Assembly (NCBI GenBank): GCA_934574095.1
Contig: CAKTMW010000032.1
Span: 1 to 20,533 of the forward strand
Origin: an uncultured Oscillospiraceae bacterium
GTDB taxonomy: Bacteria; Bacillota; Clostridia; Oscillospirales; Oscillospiraceae
DNA length: 20,533 nt
Direction of reading: 5' to 3'
The notes under the pieces are model-generated. The model was not told the origin of the DNA, did not search any database, and saw only the letters and a list, made by a program, of their open reading frames with translations. How positions within the stretch are numbered: the stretch's first letter is position 1; each line of letters opens with the position of its first letter. Made by a program: the position numbers and the translations under genes. Below are positions 14,201 through 20,533 of this stretch, piece by piece.

Positions 14201-15150
14201 ACCACCGCACCGATCTCGGTGATGGCCTCAGTGGTGACTTTCAATCCGGTGGTCTCGATATCGAAGCAGACGATCTCGTCGTCAAAGAGCTGATCCTGAC
14301 CGCCGTGGACAGCCACCCGGTCATCCAGGTTATTGACGAAGTACCCCTCGATGCCGTAGAGGATTTTGATCTTGCCTTTGGCGGTGTGCCAGGCGTCGGG
14401 GAAGGATTGCGCCACGCCGTGGTCGGTGATGGCGATGGCGGGGTGGCCCCAGTCGATGGCCTGCTTGATGACCGACGCGGTGTCGGTCAGGGCGTCCATG
14501 TTGGACATGCGGGTGTGGAGATGCAGCTCCACCCGCTTTTCCGGGTTGGTGTCTTTGCGGCCCTCATGGCCGATCTTGGTGATGTTCAGGGGGCGCAGCT
14601 GGATGTCCTTGCCGTCCCGTGTCAGCTCTACGATGCCCTGGACCCGCAGCCACATACCGGCGTTGATCTGGCCGGTCAGGGGTTTGGCCTCGGCCTCCTC
14701 CATGTATTTGCGGACGGTGACGCTGCCGTGATAGTCGGTCATGTCAAAGGTCAGGCACCACAGGCCGGGGCGGCGGGTCTCGTACAGCTCGGTGGCAAAA
14801 ACCTTGCCCTCCAGCACGATGGCGCCCATCTTGGGATTCAGGTCCACCATGGGGATGGCCTTGCCCTTGATGGGCTTGCCCATCAGCACCTCTTTGGCCT
14901 TTTTGCCGGGGCGGATGGTGTGGGTCACGATGCGCAGCTGACGCAGGTCGTATTCCTTCATCAGCAGTTGGCGCACGGTCTCCACCGCCGCGTCCGGCAG
15001 CGTTTCGCCGGTTTGCAGCTCCAAGTCCATGGACCGCTCGGCCCGGTTCAGTACACCGCCGGTCACCGCCGCGTCATGCAGCAGCAGCCGCAGCTCACGG
15101 GGCGGCACAAACCGGTCAAAAAAATCAAAAAACGGTATTCTGTCCGTCAT
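11206..15150 (-). CDS. polC: DNA polymerase III PolC-type, catalytic subunit with 3'-5' exonuclease
   Basis: The replicative polymerase of low-GC Gram-positives, 1314 aa. Order: a short N-terminal domain (1-100), OB fold (about 108-193), PHP domain (HLHT 210-213, TDHG 242-245) interrupted by a DEDDh exonuclease (Asp297, Glu299, Asp382, His435, Asp440), then the polymerase core. A Cys4 zinc site (Cys784/787, Cys809/812) precedes the catalytic PDIDLNF (837-843; Asp838, Asp840). The C-terminus ends SQVSLF, a beta-clamp binding motif like that of B. subtilis PolC. All catalytic residues are present. The protein is about 120 residues shorter than B. subtilis PolC (1437 aa), the loss lying before the OB fold. 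The ATG at 15150 follows AAAGGACG. It lies downstream of ispG but behind a 274-bp gap with repeats, so it may have its own promoter. Confidence 0.96.
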   Translation of the reverse strand: MTDRIPFFDFFDRFVPPRELRLLLHDAAVTGGVLNRAERSMDLELQTGETLPDAAVETVRQLLMKEYDLRQLRIVTHTIRPGKKAKEVLMGKPIKGKAIPMVDLNPKMGAIVLEGKVFATELYETRRPGLWCLTFDMTDYHGSVTVRKYMEEAEAKPLTGQINAGMWLRVQGIVELTRDGKDIQLRPLNITKIGHEGRKDTNPEKRVELHLHTRMSNMDALTDTASVIKQAIDWGHPAIAITDHGVAQSFPDAWHTAKGKIKILYGIEGYFVNNLDDRVAVHGGQDQLFDDEIVCFDIETTGLKVTTEAITEIGAVVLKNGQITDTFQTFVNPQRRLTPEIIGLTGITDAMLADAPSLKDALTAFLKFVDGRPLAAHNAPFDISFIRAGCEKVGLPFDPTYIDSLILAQNLLPELHKYKLDIVADYLDLPAFNHHRASDDAGMVAYMLVPFFQKMRDQLHIDRIQQINNEMAKLRPQTGKSNRFPKHIIILAKNKLGLKHLYQLITASNLQYFHRVPTIPKTELAAHREGLIIGSACEAGELFRAVADHREWAELKRIASFYDYLEIQPVCNNMFMLRNGDVQSVEELRDFNRTIVKLGEELGKPVCATGDVHFQEPEDEVYRHILLASKKFSDADAPLPIYFKTTDEMLKEFSYLGEEKAREVVITNPRHIADLVEEIELLPPGQLFPPRLENSEQELNDRVWSKCHAMYGENPPQLIVDRLNVELGSILGKYDVVYMSAQKLVQRSLENGYLVGSRGSVGSSLVAYMSGITEVNSLPPHYYCSNCQYVEFQQGPQYGCGADMPDKTCPKCGTKLNKDGFDIPFETFLGYGGGKVPDIDLNFSGEYQARAHRHAIEMFGSTQVFRAGTIGTLAEKTAFGMVKKYLEEKGETASNAEMNRLTQGCVGVRRTTGQHPGGLVVVPDDMDVEDFTAVQHPADDANSDTVTTHFEYHCMEDNLLKLDMLGHDDPTMIKYMEDLTGVNARQIPLDDPDTMSIFISSKVLGYENDEILGPTGAVAIPEFNTRFTRQMLVDTQPDNFNTLVRLSGFSHGTDVWLGNARDLIVSGTATVLETVGCRDDIMLYLISMGLDPKMSFKIMEAVRKGKVKKGGFSEGWEEAMRDHNVPDWYIDSLAKIGYLFPKAHAVAYVMMAFRIAWFKVHKPLAFYATFFSIRAKAFDAEFCCAGLEAVKRKIKEIENNKDATDVEQNLMVTLEVCYEFYLRGFHFDTINIYESDATHFRIIGDDALLPPFVSVHGLGEAAALATLEQRQGKEFISIEEFSLTCNKLSKTHIEQLKALGAFAGMAETSQVSLF

Positions 15151-15424
15151 AATCTCGTCCTTTTCTCTACGTGGTGGGTGGGGGGGTGATGTGTTATCGG
15201 TGCTCGTTTCGTAGGGGTCGGGGCGTTAAGAAAACATGCCAGTGGCATATTTTTAGCCTCCGATCGCGGTGGCTATGCCGCCGCAGCATCCATCTTAGTT
15301 TACACCGCACTATCTTTTAGTTTGTAGGGGCCGACGACTCTGTCGGCCCGCAAGGAAATGCTGCGGGCATCGTCGGGGGCGGGCAGAGTCGTCCGCCCCT
15401 ACGCACATTCTACCGCTGGCTCTT
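15151..15424. other. Intergenic region between ispG and polC
   Basis: No gene is supported. It holds the palindromic element at 15324-15402 and, nearer polC, a GTAGGGG half-arm at 15211-15217. A small hairpin ATGCC-AGT-GGCAT (15236-15248) flanked by AAAA and TTTT could weakly terminate minus-strand transcripts arriving from ispG. I found no convincing sigma-A promoter for polC. Confidence 0.5.
15324..15402. repeat. GTAGGGG-flanked palindromic repeat (REP-like)
   Basis: The arm GTAGGGGCCGACGACTCTG (15324-15342) is repeated inverted at 15384-15402 with one change. Between them CCCGC and GCGGG pair again, so the unit folds as a long branched hairpin. The outer GTAGGGG/CCCCTAC ends resemble the GTAGGG/CCCTAC of the element at 19638-19712. 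There is no coding content. Confidence 0.65.
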
Positions 15425-16462
15425 TTACAATCGCTCGATCTCCGCCATCAGGGCGTCCACCAGCTTGTCCTGAGGCACCTTGTACAAAATCTCGCCCTTG
15501 CGGAACAGCAAGCCCTCGCCGTCGCCGCCGGCAATGCCCACATCGGCGCTCCGGGCCTCGCCGGGGCCGTTGACGGCGCAGCCCATCACCGCCACGGTGA
15601 TGGGTTTCGTGCAGCCTTGCAGCCGCCGTTCCACCTCGCGGGCGATGGGGATCATGTCATACTTCGTCCTGCCGCAGGTGGGGCAGGAGATCAGGTCGGG
15701 CCCGGACTTCCGGATGCCCGCCGCCTGCAAAATCTTTTTGGCGGCGATGACCTCCTCTACCGGATCGGCGGTGAGACTGACGCGAATGGTATCGCCCACC
15801 CCCTGACACAGCAGTCCGCCGATGCCGATGGCGGATTTCAGCACGCCCATTTCCGGCGTGCCCGCCTCGGTAACGCCAAGGTGCAGGGGATAGTCCGTCT
15901 CGCGGGACAGCAGGCTGTACGCCGCCATGTTGGTGGGCACGTGGGAGCACTTCACCGACAGGCAGATATCGTCAAAGCCGCAGTCGTTCAAAAGCTGCAC
16001 GTGCCCCATGGCGCTGTCCACCAGCGCCTGCGCCGTCACGCCGCCGTACTTCGCCAGCAGCGGCTTTTCCAGTGAGCCGCCGTTGACGCCGATGCGGATG
16101 GGGATGCGGTGCTCCCGGCAGGTCTCCGCCACCGCCCGCACCCGCTCATGGGAGCCGATGTTGCCGGGGTTGATGCGAATTTTGTCCACGTCCTCGGCGG
16201 CGCACCGCAGCGCCAGCCGGTAGTCAAAGTGGATATCCGCCACCAGCGGGATATGGATAGCCTTTTTGATGGCACCGATGGCGGCGGCGGCCTCCATGGT
16301 GGGCACAGCCACCCGAATGATCTGGCAGCCTGCCTGCTCCAGACGCAAAATCTGCGCCACGGTGGCGGCCACATTCTCGGTGGCGGTGTTGCACATGGAC
16401 TGGATGGTCACGGGCGCGCCGCCGCCGATGACCACGCCGCCGATGTTCATTTGTCTGCTCAT
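15425..16462 (-). CDS. ispG: 4-hydroxy-3-methylbut-2-en-1-yl diphosphate synthase
   Basis: IspG (GcpE), 345 aa, converts methylerythritol cyclodiphosphate to HMBPP in the MEP isoprenoid pathway. It contains a TIM-barrel N-terminal half (SMCNTATENV, then PLVADIHFDYRLAL, KIRINPGNIG and RIGVNGGSLE) and a C-terminal Fe-S domain. The expected cluster ligands are present: Cys260 and Cys263 (SCPTCGRTKYD), Cys295 and Glu302 (MGCAVNGPGEA). Length fits the bacterial short form. The ATG at 16462 has GGAAGGG upstream; the second Met at residue 5 is a less likely start. The gene begins 14 nt after the rseP stop, and is the last gene of the frr-to-ispG cluster. Dxr, two genes upstream, catalyses an earlier step. 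Confidence 0.96.
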   Translation of the reverse strand: MSRQMNIGGVVIGGGAPVTIQSMCNTATENVAATVAQILRLEQAGCQIIRVAVPTMEAAAAIGAIKKAIHIPLVADIHFDYRLALRCAAEDVDKIRINPGNIGSHERVRAVAETCREHRIPIRIGVNGGSLEKPLLAKYGGVTAQALVDSAMGHVQLLNDCGFDDICLSVKCSHVPTNMAAYSLLSRETDYPLHLGVTEAGTPEMGVLKSAIGIGGLLCQGVGDTIRVSLTADPVEEVIAAKKILQAAGIRKSGPDLISCPTCGRTKYDMIPIAREVERRLQGCTKPITVAVMGCAVNGPGEARSADVGIAGGDGEGLLFRKGEILYKVPQDKLVDALMAEIERL

Positions 16463-16476
16463 GGTCAGCCCTTCCT

Positions 16477-17547
16477 TCAGCTAAACAGCTTCCACACGTC
16501 GCTGAACGTCACCAGCGCCATCAGCGCCAGCAGCAGCACCAGCCCCGCAAAGTGGATATAGTTCTCGTATTTCAGGGGAATTTGCTTCTTGATGACCGCC
16601 ATGGAGACGGCGTTCACCAGCAGGAAGAAAATCTTGCCGCCGTCCAGCGCCGGAAGCGGTAGCAGGTTCATCACCGCCAGATTCACGGCGATCAGCGCCG
16701 CCAGATAGGCGATATCGGCAATGGCGTCGCGGACGGTGGCGGCGGATTCGCCCACCTCCGTCATGGTGGAGACGATGCCCACGGGACCGCTGAGGTCCCG
16801 AACGCCTGCCTGACCTGTCACCAGCATTTTCAGGCTCAGCCGTACCAGGCGGACAAAGTCCAGAGAGTTGTTCCAGCTGTTTCGGATGCGGTCACCCACG
16901 GTGGCCTCCTTTACGCCGAAGAACATACCGTAGCCGGTGTAGGGCTTGCCGTTCTGGTCGGTGTACTCCCGCTTATCCATGGAAAAGTCCTTCAGCGTCA
17001 CCTTTTCGCCGTCACGCCGCACCACCAGATCGAAGGTGCCGTCCTTGTTCAGCCCCAGCAGCAGTCCTACGTCGGAGTACATATACACCCGCTCGCCATC
17101 GATGGACAGCAGTTTGTCGCCTACCTGCAAACCACTCTCGCCCTGTAACGGGCAGCCATCGGCAAAGGCGGTGATGGTGGGGTCATAGAACGCTTTCGCG
17201 CCGCTGTACAGGATCACCAAAATCAGCAGTCCCGTGACGAAGTTCATGAAGGCTCCGGCGGCGAAGATCACCAGCTTGGCCCAGAAGCCCTGCCGGTACA
17301 GGGCGTGGGGATCGTCGGAGTCCTCGTCCTCTCCCTCCATGGCGCAGAAGCCGCCGCAGGGGATGGCCCGCAGGGCGTACAGCGTCTCGCCCTTCTGCTT
17401 TTTCCACAACGCGGGGCCCATGCCGATGGAGAATTCGTTGACGGTCACGCCGCAGGCCTTGGCCGCCAGAAAGTGACCCAGCTCGTGGACGGCGATGAGA
17501 ATGCCGAAGATGAGGATGGCCACCAGAATATACACAATGGTCGTCAT
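16477..17547 (-). CDS. rseP: Site-2 intramembrane zinc metalloprotease RseP
   Basis: A 356-aa membrane protease of the RseP/RasP family, which cleaves anti-sigma factors and signal-peptide remnants inside the membrane. The zinc motif HELGH is at residues 21-25 in the first membrane segment, and the third ligand lies in NLLPLPALDGG (LDG 301-303). One PDZ domain sits between (about 145-215, GLQVGDKLLSIDGERV), and further membrane segments lie at about 92-115, 265-300 and 330-350. The ATG at 17547 is chosen because AAAGGAAC precedes it and the hydrophobic segment begins there; the frame is open 26 codons further upstream but without support. It starts 13 nt after the dxr stop and is followed by ispG. 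Its substrate here is not shown. Confidence 0.94.
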   Translation of the reverse strand: MTTIVYILVAILIFGILIAVHELGHFLAAKACGVTVNEFSIGMGPALWKKQKGETLYALRAIPCGGFCAMEGEDEDSDDPHALYRQGFWAKLVIFAAGAFMNFVTGLLILVILYSGAKAFYDPTITAFADGCPLQGESGLQVGDKLLSIDGERVYMYSDVGLLLGLNKDGTFDLVVRRDGEKVTLKDFSMDKREYTDQNGKPYTGYGMFFGVKEATVGDRIRNSWNNSLDFVRLVRLSLKMLVTGQAGVRDLSGPVGIVSTMTEVGESAATVRDAIADIAYLAALIAVNLAVMNLLPLPALDGGKIFFLLVNAVSMAVIKKQIPLKYENYIHFAGLVLLLALMALVTFSDVWKLFS

Positions 17548-17560
17548 AATTTCCGTTCCT

Positions 17561-18712
17561 TTATCGTGACAGTACCGCCCGGACAGCCTCGCGCGCCAGA
17601 CGGTCTGCTTCCAGTATATCCGCAAGGCTTGGCCGGTATTTCACCGTTGCCCGATCCAATGCCGTTTCCACGGCGCAGTGAATGCCGTTGAAGCCGGTCT
17701 CGCCCCGCAGAAAGGCCCAGACCGCCTCCTCGTTGGCGGCGTTCAAGGTGGCGCAGGCGGTACCGCCCTCTTTGGCGCACCGGCGGGCCAGCGCGAAGCA
17801 GCGGAAGGCCGTTTCGTCGATTGCGTCAAAGGTCAGCGCCCCGCACTTCAGCAGGTCGAGGGGCTCCTCCGGCGACGCTGCCCGCTCCGGCCACGTCATG
17901 GCGTAGCGGATGGGCAGCTTCATGTCCGGCGTGCCCAGCTGAGCCAGCAGCGCCCCGTCCCGGAACTCCACCAGCGAGTGGATGACGCTCTGCCGGTGGA
18001 TCACCGCGTCCACCTGCTCCAGCGGCAGGCCGTACAGCCGCATGGCCTCGATGACCTCCAGCCCCTTGTTCATCAGGGTAGCGGAGTCAATGGTGATCTT
18101 GGCGCCCATGCTCCAGTTAGGGTGCTTGAGCGCGTCCGCCGGCGTCATATGCTCCAGCGCCTCATAGTGTTTGCCGAAGAAGGGCCCGCCGGAGCAGGTC
18201 AGAATCAGGCGTTTGATCTCCCGGCGGTCGGCGCAGCCCTGCAAACACTGAAAGATGGCGGAATGCTCGCTGTCCACCGGCACGATGTCCGCGCCGTACT
18301 CCCGCGCCGTCGCCATCACCAGCTCACCGGCGCACACCAGCGTCTCCTTGTTGGCAAGGGCGATGCGCCGCCCCAGACGGATGGCCGCCAGCGTAGGCGC
18401 CAGTCCCACGCTGCCTACCACGGCGGTGACCACGGTGTCGGCTTCCTCCGCCTGTGCCGCCGCCAGGAGACCCTCAGGCCCCGCCAGCACCTCAATATCC
18501 GTGTCCTGCAGACGCTGCCGCAGTTCGTCCGCCGCTGCGGCGTCATAAAGCACCGCAAGGCGCGGGGAGAACTCCCGCGCCTGCGCCTCTATCAGGTCCA
18601 CGCTGCTGCCGGCGGCCAGGGCGGCCACCCGCAGCTTCAATTCCCGGACCACCTCCAGCGTCTGCCGCCCGATAGATCCGGTGCTGCCCAATAGGGCAAT
18701 GGTTTTCGTCAT
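17561..18712 (-). CDS. dxr: 1-deoxy-D-xylulose 5-phosphate reductoisomerase
   Basis: Dxr (IspC), 383 aa, makes methylerythritol 4-phosphate from DXP with NADPH, the committed step of the MEP pathway. The NADPH loop GSTGSIGRQTLEVV is at 9-22, and ANKETLVCAGEL follows at 120-131. Metal ligands are Asp147 and Glu149 (PVDSEHSAIFQCL) and Glu219 (TLMNKGLEVIEAM). The substrate loop HPNWSMGAKITIDSA (197-211) and IHRQSVIHSLVEF are intact. The ATG at 18712 has GAGGAAACC upstream; the long open frame before it overlaps cdsA in another frame and is not coding. The gene starts 23 nt after the cdsA stop. Together with ispG it indicates that isoprenoids are made by the MEP route. Confidence 0.96.
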   Translation of the reverse strand: MTKTIALLGSTGSIGRQTLEVVRELKLRVAALAAGSSVDLIEAQAREFSPRLAVLYDAAAADELRQRLQDTDIEVLAGPEGLLAAAQAEEADTVVTAVVGSVGLAPTLAAIRLGRRIALANKETLVCAGELVMATAREYGADIVPVDSEHSAIFQCLQGCADRREIKRLILTCSGGPFFGKHYEALEHMTPADALKHPNWSMGAKITIDSATLMNKGLEVIEAMRLYGLPLEQVDAVIHRQSVIHSLVEFRDGALLAQLGTPDMKLPIRYAMTWPERAASPEEPLDLLKCGALTFDAIDETAFRCFALARRCAKEGGTACATLNAANEEAVWAFLRGETGFNGIHCAVETALDRATVKYRPSLADILEADRLAREAVRAVLSR

Positions 18713-18735
18713 GATGGTTTCCTCGATACAGGGTC

Positions 18736-19572
18736 TTAGTACAGGGTAATGCTCTGGATGATCAGCCATACCAGGGGGGAGGCGAAGATCACGCTGTCGA
18801 ACCGGTCCAGTACACCGCCGTGGCCGGGCAGCAGACGGCCATAGTCCTTGACGCCGCACTCCCGCTTGATGGCGGAGAAACTGAGATCGCCCAGCTGGCC
18901 CAATACCGCGCCAGCCAGACCCAGCACCAGACACCAGCCGATGTTCAGCTGTACCTCCGTTACCAGGAAGAAGATGATGCGGAAGATGACCATGCCCAGC
19001 ATACCGCCCAGCAGGCCGCCGATGGAGCCCTCCACCGTCTTTTTGGGGCTGACGGCGGGGGCCAGCTTATGCTTGCCCAGGGCCATCCCGGCGAAGAGGG
19101 CCGCCGAGTCGGAGCAGAAGGCTGCCACCAGCGGGATCATCACCAGACCGCCGCCGTGCTCCATGAGCCGCAGCGCCATCAGGCAGCTGAAAGCCAGAGG
19201 GATGGCGATGCCCGCCATCAGGATGGTGCACACGTCCCGGAAGGCCAGCGCACGGGGCGTACCGTATTCCACCACCACGCTGACGAACAGCGTAATAAGC
19301 CATGCCGCCAGCAGCCAGGTCATCAGGGCGGCAGCGCCTGTCTGGCCGATGCCGGAGAGGTAGGCCCGCAGGATCACGGTGATGCCCATAATGGCGGCCA
19401 GGCCCCACCAGCGGCGGCACAGGTCCTTATGGCAGGCGGCCGCCAGCAGTTCATGAGCGCCCACGGCGCACAGTGCGCATAAGAGCAGCGCCGTAGCCCA
19501 ATCCGGCGCGATAATCAAAACAAACAGCAGCAGCGGGATACCCACCACCGCCACGAGAATTCTTTGTAACAT
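18736..19572 (-). CDS. cdsA: Phosphatidate cytidylyltransferase (CDP-diglyceride synthase)
   Basis: CdsA, 278 aa, makes CDP-diacylglycerol from phosphatidic acid and CTP at the membrane, the branch point for phospholipids. The protein is hydrophobic throughout, with about eight membrane segments, and its C-terminal part carries the family signature SAIKRECGVKDYGRLLPGHG followed by GVLDRFD (233-259). The SPKKTVEGSIGG block (about 175-186) is also typical. The ATG at 19572 follows AAGGAGC. Upstream, 165 bp with two palindromes separates it from uppS; downstream dxr follows at 23 nt. Confidence 0.95.
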   Translation of the reverse strand: MLQRILVAVVGIPLLLFVLIIAPDWATALLLCALCAVGAHELLAAACHKDLCRRWWGLAAIMGITVILRAYLSGIGQTGAAALMTWLLAAWLITLFVSVVVEYGTPRALAFRDVCTILMAGIAIPLAFSCLMALRLMEHGGGLVMIPLVAAFCSDSAALFAGMALGKHKLAPAVSPKKTVEGSIGGLLGGMLGMVIFRIIFFLVTEVQLNIGWCLVLGLAGAVLGQLGDLSFSAIKRECGVKDYGRLLPGHGGVLDRFDSVIFASPLVWLIIQSITLY

Positions 19573-19637
19573 AGTGGCTCCTTGTTATGTAAGGGTTAGG
19601 GGAAAGGGGGATACGATAGTGCACCGCGTGATTGCGC

Positions 19638-19712
19638 GGCGGCATGTGGTCATGCCGCCCTACAGGTGTCTATCGGTGATGCTTTCGTAGGGCGGGGTGA
19701 TCACACCCCGCC
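19638..19712. repeat. Paired palindromes with inverted GTAGGG ends, between uppS and cdsA
   Basis: Two perfect 9-bp hairpins, GGCGGCATG-TGGT-CATGCCGCC (19638-19659) and GGCGGGGTG-ATCA-CACCCCGCC (19691-19712), flank an inverted CCCTAC (19658-19663) and GTAGGG (19687-19692). No T-run follows on the minus strand, so it is not a clear terminator. The layout resembles REP-type elements and shares its ends with the repeat at 15324. It occupies an otherwise short operon gap. Confidence 0.65.
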
Positions 19713-19737
19713 GGAATACGCAACGCCCGTCGATACC

Positions 19738-20469
19738 CTACGCCTTTACCCCGCCAAATCTTCTGTCGCGGTGCTGGTAGTCGATGATGGCCTTGTCCAG
19801 ATCACGGCGCTGGAAATCGGGCCACAGGGTGTCGCAGAAATAAAACTCGCTGTAGGCGCACTGCCAGAGGAGGAAGTTGCTCAGCCGCAGTTCGCCGCTG
19901 GGGCGGATGATCAGGTCCGGGTCGGGGATACCGGCGGACCACAGGTGGCGGCTGAAATTCTCCTCCGTCCAGTCCTCGCCAGCTTCGGCGCACAGGCGGG
20001 CGGCCCGCAGGATCTCCGCCCGGCCGCCGTAGTTCAGGCAGATGTTGGCCTGGAAGCCCTGATAATGGGTGGAGATGGCGTTGGTCTCGGCAATCATCTG
20101 CTGTAATTTAGGGGACAGGCCCGCCACGTCGCCCAGCACCCGCAGGCGGATGAGGTCCCGCTCCATGGTGTCGATGGCCTCCTGCAGATACTGCTCTAAA
20201 AGGCTCATCAGCACGTCCACCTCGTCCTTGGGACGCTTCCAGTTTTCCGTGGAGAAGGCGTAGATGGTCAGGTAGTCGATGCCCAGCTCCTGACAATAGG
20301 TGGCGATATCCCGGAACACCTCGGCGCCTACCTTATGGCCGGCAGTGCGCGGAAGCCCACGCTTCTTTGCCCAACGACCGTTGCCGTCCATAATGATAGC
20401 GATATGGCGGGGCAGGCGGCCCATGTCCACCTGTCCCGCCGTTTCATGCTTTTTCTGGAACAGGCCCAT
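19738..20469 (-). CDS. uppS: Undecaprenyl diphosphate synthase (cis-prenyltransferase)
   Basis: UppS, 243 aa, extends farnesyl diphosphate with isopentenyl units to C55-PP, the lipid carrier of peptidoglycan synthesis. The IAIIMDGNGRWAKKRG motif (23-38) holds the catalytic Asp28, YAFSTENWKRP is present, and the C-terminal signature RPSGELRLSNFLLWQ (189-203) followed by AYSEFYF is complete. The ATG at 20469 shares its A with the TGA of frr, so translation is probably coupled; the nearest AAGGAA is 14 nt upstream within frr. It uses the isoprenoid units made by the downstream dxr and ispG pathway. Confidence 0.96.
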   Translation of the reverse strand: MGLFQKKHETAGQVDMGRLPRHIAIIMDGNGRWAKKRGLPRTAGHKVGAEVFRDIATYCQELGIDYLTIYAFSTENWKRPKDEVDVLMSLLEQYLQEAIDTMERDLIRLRVLGDVAGLSPKLQQMIAETNAISTHYQGFQANICLNYGGRAEILRAARLCAEAGEDWTEENFSRHLWSAGIPDPDLIIRPSGELRLSNFLLWQCAYSEFYFCDTLWPDFQRRDLDKAIIDYQHRDRRFGGVKA

Positions 20470-20533
20470 CAGACGGACATCAGTTCCTTTTCCTTGTTTT
20501 CCAGCAGCTTATCCAGTTCCTTGCAGCTGTCGT
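20469..20533 (-). CDS. frr: Ribosome recycling factor, C-terminal end (partial)
   Basis: The last 21 codons read DSCKELDKLLENKEKELMSV before TGA at 20469. This helical end, with the final ELMSV, matches the C-terminus of ribosome recycling factor, and frr is the usual neighbour upstream of uppS in Clostridia. The rest of the gene lies beyond the right edge. Confidence 0.85.
   Translation of the reverse strand, partial: DSCKELDKLLENKEKELMSV

Noticed and set aside
13027..15189. Plus-strand open frame (720 codons), and another at 11101-12882, opposite polC
   Set aside because: Both are shadows of polC, which has every catalytic motif. They show Val/Gly/His/Gln-rich antisense composition.
18713..18934. 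Upstream extension of the dxr frame
   Set aside because: It lies inside cdsA in another frame; the conserved NADPH-binding start begins right after ATG 18712, which has a ribosome binding site.

Overview
The window looks like chromosomal DNA from a spore-forming, GC-rich Clostridia member, most likely a gut Oscillospiraceae (Oscillibacter/Flavonifractor-like). Evidence: PolC-type DNA polymerase III, a pro-sigma-K gene, the conserved frr-uppS-cdsA-dxr-rseP-ispG order, strong GGAGG ribosome binding sites, GTAGGG-flanked palindromic repeats and a large surface protein with a variant sorting signal. The placement is inferred from gene content and sequence style; no 16S gene is present. I see no tRNA, rRNA, insertion sequence, prophage or CRISPR array.

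Layout. (1) 1-930, minus strand: a promoter and a leader with a cre-like site, then an uncharacterised 179-aa gene overlapping by 4 nt the start of cstA (peptide/pyruvate transporter family), which runs off the left edge. (2) 931-1225: a candidate short RNA or attenuator (promoter plus perfect 16-bp terminator), then a second promoter overlapped by a 9-bp inverted repeat. (3) 1226-5122, plus strand: a four-gene membrane operon: SPFH protein with three zinc ribbons (YdjI-like), DUF5684 membrane protein with a zinc ribbon, YdjG-like double zinc-ribbon membrane protein, and a TPM-domain protein (YdjH-like). It resembles the Bacillus subtilis ydjFGHI module without its PspA-like member. (4) 5123-6656: three phased TTGGTACA repeats, a LysR regulator (minus) and a divergent 83-aa zinc-ribbon protein. 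(5) 6657-10416: promoter, cobalamin riboswitch, two tandem terminators and further hairpins, then a 1071-aa exported surface protein with an N-terminal DUF4430 (transcobalamin-like) domain. (6) 10417-11201: sigK, intact and with its pro-sequence, sharing a bidirectional terminator with (7) polC (11206-15150, minus). (8) 15425-20533, minus: ispG, rseP, dxr, cdsA, uppS and the 3' end of frr.

How they fit together. The right half is housekeeping: MEP-pathway isoprenoid precursors (dxr, ispG) supply UppS for the cell-wall carrier lipid, CdsA makes CDP-diacylglycerol, RseP is a site-2 protease, PolC is the replicative polymerase. The left half is accessory. The two most interesting loci are the B12-riboswitch-controlled DUF4430 surface protein, a candidate cobalamin-capture protein, and the PspA-less SPFH/zinc-ribbon/TPM operon, a candidate membrane-stress module.
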